DNA from: Brachionus rotundiformis
Lineage: Eukaryota; Rotifera; Eurotatoria; Ploima; Brachionidae
DNA length: 64,000 bases
Reading direction: 5' to 3'
Assembly (NCBI GenBank): GCA_016802295.1
Contig: JAESIW010000138.1
Coordinates: forward strand, 2,270,897-2,334,896
Both the position numbers and the translations under genes were made by a program. The notes beneath the pieces are model-generated. The model was not told the origin of the DNA and did not search any database. It was given only the letters and a program-made list of their open reading frames with translations. This document shows positions 56,235 to 64,000 of the stretch, one piece after another. How positions within the stretch are numbered: position 1 is the stretch's first letter; every line of letters starts with the position of its first letter.

Positions 56235-58319
56235 AGACTAAATTTAATTTTTTTTGTTGCCTGATTTCATTTTTAATTTTTAAATTTTCAATAAAATTGT
56301 AAATTAGAAATTGTCTATGTCTATGTTTTAATATAAAAAAATATATCAATTATCAAAAATTTTAATCAATACAATAAAAGGTAATAGTCTAAATTTAACG
56401 ATTTCATAAAATAAGAGTACATTTTTTCAAATCATGTCATGGTTTCAAGTTTATATTAAATAAATGAAATTATGGTATCTTGTTACCAAAAATAATTTCC
56501 TAAATCAGAAATTTTAAATGATATTTGCTTTTTTTAAGTTTTGTAAGTTAATAAAGTAATTTTATTAAATAATATAGACTAATCTCACTATGAGTCACCC
56601 TCCTCTTTTTTCAACCGGGCTTGGGACCGGCTTTGGCAGAGTTATGACGGCCAACCTTTCCCTAAGAAGCCAGTGGGACGTTCATCATAAACAGCGCCAC
56701 TCATCCGAGCACTCAAATTGGCTGCGAACTCGGCAACTATTTAGACTAGCTTGGAACCACAAACCAAGCGACTTTTCTCTCACTCGAGATAAAGTCTTAA
56801 CTTAAGGCTTCCAAAGTTACGTACTGCCTGCAGAGGGTCAGCTGTACAGCAGATTCTCGCTCCTTTCGGATTCTATACTGGGAGATGGTCTAAGCCAGCG
56901 GCGCCCTCATACGACAAGACTTGGACAAAGACCCGTAGGCCTATGTACCCGCCATACAGCTCTTCTGCAGACTACGTGAAAGACCACACACACATACGAT
57001 GCATGTGGCTGCCACCACCCTCCTCTTTTTTCATCAGGGCTTGGGACCTGCGGATCGGCAGAGTTATGGTGACTGCTCTTATTCCATTTTTTAAAAAAAA
57101 AATTTTCTTCAAGATTTTTAATTTAAAAAATGAAATAAAATAATTTAAAAAGACATCCTATTTATACCCCTTTTGCTAACACGAGACATTAAACTAATTT
57201 AGCTAATTTAACTTATAAAGCAAATTTATTTTAAACCTCTATGGCTCACCTGAAATTTGACCAATGCAAAAAATGCATTTCAAAATTTTTTCTGCAATAG
57301 ATATCCAAATCAATTATTCTTGTATTAAATAGGAAATAAAACTATCAAGAATGTATACTCTGCAATAACTGTGCATCCGAAATAACAGAGTTTTCAGACT
57401 TAAATTAATCTTTACTAATGAAAAATAATAAAATAACTTTTAAAATTTAATTATCACAAGTCCTTTTTTTCAGCCTTCTTTTCTGATCTGTTTGTCAAAC
57501 AAAAAAAAAGCTGGTTTACCAAGACAAATTCAAAACTTTTATTTGAATAAAGCATTAAAGTAATATGGATTTTCATTTGTAATGTTCCTTTCTTTCAATT
57601 TAATAGTATATTGTTTTAAAAAATGATTTATAAGAGGAAAGCGAGATTTTTTTCGGTAGATTTTTTAGAAAATTTAATTTTAGATAAAAACAAACAAACA
57701 ATTTTTGTTTTTTGAATTATCTTTTAAGGCTGTAATTTAAACTGATCAATTAGGATATCAAAATAAACTTTTAAAAATAGAATTATGATCTTATTTTAAA
57801 AACAATTGATTATTTTTTTACAAAAAAATCAATTTATTCTATTTATTATGCTAAAAACGAATATTTTTATAGACAAAAAATTAAATGCAAATTTTTTATG
57901 TCATTTGATTAAATATCTAAGTATAAATTTAAATTTATTAGTTGAAATGAGATGTATTTTTCAGTTTTTTCATTGATTTTACAATAGAAAATCTAAAAAA
58001 TATTACTACTAGCTAGTTTAAAAATCTTACCTTTTCAAATTATATCCCAAAAGGTTTTTATTTTAAAAAATATATATATTAATTTTATTTATTAATTAAA
58101 AAAAATTTAATAGACTTATTACTCACATAGATTTTCTCTATAAAAGCAATTTATTAATCACTTCCTTAAATGACAAATGTCATTCACTAAAACGTATCAA
58201 ATTAAGCTTTTTTTCTAAAAGACAGCTTTTAATTTAAATTTTAATATTTTAAAATAGGCATAATTTTATTTTTTTTGTTTTAAAATCAATAGATAAAAAT
58301 CTTATATAACTATTTTAAG
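56235..58319. other. Gap between the two BRPF parts
   Basis: Holds copy B of the GC-rich element (56594-57240). A polyadenylation-like AATAAA occurs at about 56290. The rest, 57241-58319, is AT-rich with no gene. It is either intergenic or one long intron. Confidence 0.6.
56594..57240 (-). mobile_element. GC-rich repeat element, copy B (inverted)
   Basis: Reverse complement of copy A (24094-24736) along the whole length, with scattered substitutions and one- to few-base differences; the homology ends sharply at both sides (ggtgac at one end, agaggtt at the other). The same duplicated terminal block is present. It lies between the BRPF stop codon and the PWWP exons. No obvious target-site duplication seen at either copy. 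Confidence 0.82.
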
Positions 58320-59444
58320 AGCTGAATAAAAATAATTTTGTAAAAATGAAAAGCTCTTATTCTTACAAATATGGATCTGATACAGATGAGTCATCAAGTG
58401 GAGACTTTTACCTAAATACCAATTATTTAAAAAAATCACTCGACAACCTGACCATATCGATATCGAATTGTGAAGCTGATAAAGTTAAGCTTATCAAAAA
58501 TGAGAAAATTTTTGTTCCAGAACAAAAATCGCCCAATCTTTTGACCCAGCAATCAAGTGATTCTTTGGGAAAATCAAAATCGCTTACAAGTTTGACCAGT
58601 AATGGTAAGAGCTCTAAGCATAGTGATACATGTTCATTGAATCAATCTGATGATAAAAAGAGTATAAAATTGGTTTCTCCGTATGGAAATTGGTGCGGTT
58701 TTGAGTAGGTTGGAAAAATTTAGAGATTTTTTTCTTAATTTAAAATTAAGAGGAGGTAGTGGAAGCGGCGGTTGCATTTTCTCTGGACCATATGAACCCA
58801 TGATTATTCCCAAAGATGATTTTTCCGATGAATCTTTTGAATCGACCGAGGAGAGTGATGCCAATATTGATTTTTTAGGGCCTGTTGGTATAACTCATAA
58901 TAATTTCCAAAATACCGAAGTTGTTTGGGCAAAAAGGCCCGCTCTACCATGGTTTCCAGGAATAGTAAGATTGCTTTTTTGAATGCAACCATTATTAGCT
59001 TTTAATATGAAATTAGATTATTGATCCAAATAAAATTGATAAAGAGGTAAAGAATTTGATGAAACAAATAGGAGCCTCATCGCCACATAGAGACCAACTC
59101 AGAGACTATTCTTTGGCTCTTATCAACAGTAGACAGACCGACAAACTATATTTTATATTTTTATTCAATAGGAAAAAGACATGGTATTTATTTGATTGGA
59201 AAATTTAATAAATAATAACTAATAACAAAATTGGTTTAGGTTATGGCTTCCGGAGAGCAAAGTAAGACCATTTTGTAAAGAAAATGACAAGATTTTTATG
59301 GAAAATTCACCGCTATTGAGTACCAGATACAAAAAAGAGCTCGAAAAAGCTTACAAAAAGGCGAAAAAATTTGCCAAAAATAGTGGACCAGTAATACCAT
59401 CTTCAACATTTTACAAAGCCAAGCATGCAAATGACAAACCCTGA
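58320..59444 (+). CDS. BRPF: BRPF C-terminal part with PWWP domain
   Basis: Reading from the ATG at 58346: a Ser-rich lead, then a Gly/Ser segment, an acidic stretch, then a PWWP domain starting NTEVVWAKRPALPWFPGI and continuing IIDPNKID, KLYFIFLFNRKKTWLWLPES and KVRPF, and a basic helical end. This is the C-terminal reader of BRPF proteins (binds methylated histone H3 tails and DNA). Exons 59017-59183 and 59240-59444 are clear, and one exon ends at 58964. Between about 58605 and 58757 the reading frame changes and the splice sites are uncertain: the best donor is aatg/gtaaga at 58606. A splice from 56218/56219 (tcaa/gtgaat) to the acceptor at 58319 (tattttaag) would join this in frame to the upstream BRPF part. 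Confidence 0.8.
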
Positions 59445-59879
59445 TTTTTAAAATTTAGAATTTATTTATTTTTTTATTTATCATAAATAAAGTATTATTA
59501 ATATTTTAGCTATTAAATTTAATTAAGAATATTCAAGCCATTTGTCAATAATAATCAACAATAATTTTCTATAATACTAATTGTTTTAGAATGAATTATT
59601 AATTAATAGATAATTTTAAATTGATACTTTTGCTAGCATAGATAAAAGACATTTTACTATTTGACTTATGTTATACAACCAAAAATAGTATAATATGACA
59701 AAAAAAATCTGAATATAAGAAATCACATGATTTATAATCGTATGTTAACAATTTTTTTTTTCGAAAAGGAAAAAAGAATAATAAATTTCAGATAAATTTG
59801 AATTATGATAAATAATAAATTTTTTTTATTATTATAAAATAATTTTAATTCTCATTTAATAAACCGAATTAGTCCTGAA
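59445..59879. other. Intergenic
   Basis: AT-rich gap between the PWWP exons and the LYST-like gene. No element recognised. Confidence 0.5.
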
Positions 59880-62800
59880 ATGAACCAATTCGAGCGTCAA
59901 CTGGAAAATTTTGTCGTAGAGCTTAACTTGTTCGAAAAAGATCATTCCCAAAATTCAGACTACGAAAAATTGGCCGATTATTTGCTGAGTGGTTCGGGAT
60001 GGACAGCCTTACAGCAAACAAGTCAGAATAAAAATCAAATAAACTTTATTTTTGCTGATAAGTTTAATGATCTCTTGCTCGAATACTGTGCAAAACTACT
60101 GCTACATTTGCCATCTACATCTAAATATTTGTCAAGCAATTTGTCAGAATCTGGAACTGGCTCCCTGAACGACTTTATCACTATTAGTCTCGATTTGTTC
60201 TCATCATTTCATAATGGTGCTACCAAAAGTATCTATGACACAAACAATTCCTCTATTCTCAGCTTCAGTGACACCCTTTTCAATCAAACTAATCAGGATA
60301 AAAGCATTTTATCTTATTTTAAGTTTATTTATTTAAAATTTTTACACAAAATTTATAAAAATAATTTTGAAAACATGACCAAAAAATATACTGATCGTAG
60401 TTTTATCAAGCCACAGACAGTGGTAAACGAGCACTTTCAGGAACAATTTAAAATCATAGCCAAATCATTATCAGACACGGATGATTTGAAAATTTTCTAC
60501 ACCAATTTAGTGGTAAATTATATCCATGATTTCATGGTATTGACAGGTTTTTCGGCTTCAAGATCACACATTTCGAGCCCACCCCATCAGACCATATTCC
60601 AACACCTGCTCCAATTGATTGATCTGGTTGCCGAATTTGTATTCGAAAGTTTGACCAGCTTCGAAATTGATGACTTTGGTTCAATTTGGAAAACAATTAC
60701 CCAGCTCTTAATTGAGCTTAGAAACTATCGAAATAAGATAGAACACAATGAAAGTTGTCTTCGCAAAAAGCACAATTTTCCAGAATGTAAAAAGTTAATT
60801 CAAAATTCCAACCCAAAGCATAATGACATTACCATGTTAAATTCAAATTGTGTAATGAAAAAAATTTATATAAATATGCTGAAATTGTCAAAGTGTACTC
60901 AAAAATCAACTCTTGTTTTTAGTTTAATTGAAAAAATTGGCATTTGTAATTGTATAAAATTAGATGAATTAATAGATGAAAATATTGGTTTTCACCAAGG
61001 TCTAATTTTGCCAATAGTTGACTATTTATTTTCCCAATTAACTGACTCGGAAACTTTGGTAGTCAAGAGGAAGTCAATTTTTTTTCCTTTGTTGGTCGAC
61101 AATTCCCTAATACAGGCAGATAAGACATCAGCCAACATAAACGAACACCTGAATAAAAGTATTTTCAAATCTGTAGAAACCATCTTGGTTCAAATGTCAG
61201 AAAAAAGTCTTGTTTTGGTCAAGTATTTGACAGGTAGTCTTAAAAAATATGCCAAATATGTTCAAATTGATAAAGAGGAAAAATCACTTAATTCTATAAA
61301 TCAGACAATTTTGTACAAATACATGATTGCCGAAGTTTTCTACATGCAAAAAAATTTACTCAAACTTCTGGTAGAAAAAGATCCAGACGAACTAAAAGCT
61401 CAAGTGTTCACTGTCGTATGTAGCTACATAAAAGAAATGCTTTATTTAATTGGTTCTATAGAACTTATCAATTTTGGAGACATTTTGCTCAAAACCAGCG
61501 ATTCATTGCTGATTAAAGACTGCTACACCAGTAGTCAACAAGAACTCGAAATAAATATAAATAAGAAATTTACTGACTTTTTGCACAAACATTCTGCTTC
61601 TATTTACGAAATGGTGAGTACTTTGACCAAAAAGTATGACCACAATTTGCTAGATCAAATGACAATTTGTGCTCAAATGATAAAATACAAACAAAATATT
61701 CATGGTGAGAACAGTACCAGACATTTGTGTAAATGTTTTATTGATACAATCGATTTAAATCCGGACCTATTTGGCAATCAGTCCAGCATTTTGATCATTT
61801 TAGATTTGTATATTAAATCTGCCATTTTTCGCACTGCTCTCAATGATTGCCAACATTTTCATCTTGGTCTTTTGAACAGTTTTAATTTTTATTTTGTATC
61901 TGAATTTGACCAAATTGATCAGCATTTAAGCTACATTGAAATTTTACTTGATCTTTTGCTATCTTATCTTTACCATAACAGAAAAGTAAGAAATATTAAA
62001 AAAAATTTATATCTGATTTTTAATTGTTTTATTAAAAAGAAAGACTTAAATGAGATATATGTTCATTTGAGGAATAAATTAGAGTCAAATGTGTCCTTGT
62101 TAATGATTTATTTCAATGTGATGATAATGTCCAAAGCTTTTAGAGTAAATCACACTGAACCAAGCTCTGAATATTTGCCAAATGAAGAACCTTTTGTGAA
62201 TAAAATTGAACAATCGCTGCCAAACGAGTACGAGGGAGATTCGGAAGTTACAGCATGTGGTAACATTTTCCCAATTGGATTAATATTGTCTTAATTTTTT
62301 ATCTAAGAAAATTCATTGTTAAAATCAAGTAGTAACAAATGTAGATATGATTTTATCTTTTATCCACGTATTCTCGAAATTTGTCTCAATTACATTAATC
62401 ACATAAAACGCCAGCAAAGAATGGAATTAATTGGAAAAATAAAAACTTTGGAGGAACTGAAATCATTCGACCAAAAATACAAGTCTTTTCAATTAGCAGT
62501 AATAAGTTTTTTAAAAAGACTTTTGTATCTTGTCGAAACATCTAATTATAATCTTAAAGTTATTTTAAATCAAGTGAGTTTTTGATTTTAATATTAGATA
62601 ATAAATATTGTTATCAATTACGATTTAGAACTAAAACTAAAATAAAATATTTTTATTTAATTTTAAGAATTTTTATTCCTTCCTGGTTCAACTAATGCAC
62701 AAACCAATCTTTAAAGAGGATTTGATGGACAATGAGGTGGACTTTTATAAAAGCGAAATGGAAACTATTGAATATGTATATGACATAATGTATCATGTGA

Positions 62801-64000
62801 GCACTTTGGACATGTCTGAATCGTTTTTGACCAAAATATTTGAGCTAATAATTGACAACCAATTTCAGGAGATGGTTCTAGAAAATGTACCTGTATCACC
62901 GTCGAGCTTAAAAATAATTTCCTATCTAGCCAAGATGGTAATGATCTTTTAAGGAATTAATTTTTGTTCACTTTTTTATTTATTTAAGAAAAAAATAAGC
63001 TCAAAACTTGTTCTAAAATTGGTCAAAAAGTTAAATTTAGTGCACAGCACCAACTATGTTCAATTAACAAGCGAAAATCACCAAGAGCCAATAGATCTTT
63101 TGCTAAAGCCATTTACTGGTAAAAAATTCAAAGTTAGCCTAACATATAAGAGTTCATTCGAGACAGACAACCAAGACAAAGATGAATCACACAACTCAAA
63201 AATGAACCAAATTATCCAAGAATCTTACCAAAAAATATTCTTCTTTAGAATACCTATTAGTAGTGAGCAAAAAGTTGCCAAAAGTGCAGGCCATCAAAAC
63301 GATTTTATTTCCTATTCATATTCAATCGGATTCATGGTTCGCTTTGACAATGACTTGATTAGTTACTCAACTAATTCAAATGATTCGTATATTCATTTAT
63401 TTTCAATTAATTTAGAGGGCGAAAATTCTAGCTTTGAGATATGGTTAAGTTCAAATGGAAGCATACTTTTTATGTATAATTTTTTTTAAATTTTATTTGA
63501 ATTTTTTTTCATAACTTTTCATAACTAATTTATAAATAAAGACGCCGAAGCAACAATTCCATTATAATTACATTCAACCTGCTTCAAATAGAACCACACA
63601 ATTGGTATTTTTTGTACATTAATTATGATGAGGAACAGCATGGGGACAAAATAAAGTCCAAAATATCCTATTGTGTCAATGCACGTAGCCTAAAAGAAAA
63701 AGAATTTGTCATTTTTGACCGTCATGATAAGCCCATTCTTCATCACTCTAAATCACTTAACGCAAATTATCACTGGGATGCTGAGAAAAAATTGTATTTT
63801 TACATTGGTCACCAGGAGAAAAAATCCGAATTTAGCCAATTGTTTAACTATGACTTGGGTCAAGTTATTCTCAGCAAAGGTGCATTAATTTTTTATCTTT
63901 TGATCAAATTTGTTAATTTTTTTTAAAAATTTAAAAATAATTTTTAGAGGCTAATTACTCTATTGAGCATTTGATTCTAATGATGCAAATAATGGACACA
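59880..64000 (+). CDS. LYST: LYST-like BEACH-family protein, 5' part
   Basis: Exons 59880-62259, 62308-62573, 62668-62937, 62989-63473, 63542-63879 and 63949 onward; the gene continues past the window. About 1260 residues are visible. The start, with LADYLLSGSGWTAL, aligns with the start of vertebrate LYST. A helical-repeat region follows (IGICNCIKLDEL resembles the LYST motif IGICCC). The last exons form a concanavalin-like lectin domain: SYSIGFMVRFDN, NWYFLYINYDEE, FYIGHQEKKSEFSQLF and YDLGQVILS. LYST proteins regulate size and fission of lysosome-related organelles; the PH-BEACH-WD40 end lies outside the window. All internal splice junctions keep frame. Confidence 0.82.

Noticed and set aside
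56590..57143. Short plus-strand frames inside copy B of the repeat element
   Set aside because: No similarity to transposase or reverse transcriptase, and the frames are not kept in copy A.
1..64000. CRISPR arrays, operons, ribosome binding sites
   Set aside because: Spliced animal genes throughout; no prokaryotic features seen. Also no confident tRNA or rRNA gene found by eye.

Overview
The window is AT-rich nuclear DNA from a small, ciliated invertebrate animal. Genes are compact, on both strands, and either intronless or cut by tiny GT-AG introns of about 38-70 nt. The animal identity is shown by a slicer-type Argonaute, a BRPF peregrin, a LYST-type BEACH protein, selenoprotein T, SLC25A44, FBXO22, and three ciliary genes (PIERCE1, CFAP57, TMEM107). 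A spiralian, possibly a monogonont rotifer, would fit the base composition and intron size, but this is inference and I cannot prove it from the sequence.

Layout: 1-2576, 3' part of an AGO-clade Argonaute (+). 3296-4474, sphingosine-1-phosphate phosphatase (-). 5666-6634, HtrL/YibB-like type II membrane protein (-). 6746-7470, tandem repeat with a 3-base assembly gap. 7643-8848 (-) and 22765-23844 (+), two Ser-rich proteins of unknown function facing away from each other across a 13.9 kb gene desert. 24094-24736, a GC-rich repeat element whose inverted twin lies at 56594-57240. 24895-26178, cathepsin L-like protease (-). 26492-26934, a free-standing dynein microtubule-binding domain (-). 27406-28638, FBXO22 (-). 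28848-29709, selenoprotein T in a Cys form (+).

29794-38788 is the most unusual region. Seven genes lie head to tail on the minus strand. Every one starts Met-Gly with Ser, Thr or Gly at position 6 (an N-myristoylation signal), and most continue with Lys or Arg. The bodies are completely different low-complexity sequences (Asn/Gln-, Pro-, His-, Arg-, or Cys-Gly-Pro-rich, and one with an EF-hand). They look like a fast-diverging family of lipid-anchored, mostly disordered proteins that keep only the membrane anchor.

40199-43940 holds a small two-exon gene and a basic Ser-rich protein whose 5' coding ends overlap, then a CUB-like/trypsin protease. 44312-49882 is a ciliary block: PIERCE1 and CFAP57 diverge from a 350 bp promoter containing an RFX X-box, followed by a secreted Cys-rich protein and then TMEM107 with its own X-box. 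50550-51744 is SLC25A44 (-). 52619-59444 is a BRPF locus in which the PWWP end lies 2.1 kb beyond an in-frame stop, with a mobile element between. 59880 to the window end is the 5' part of a LYST homologue, which runs off the edge.
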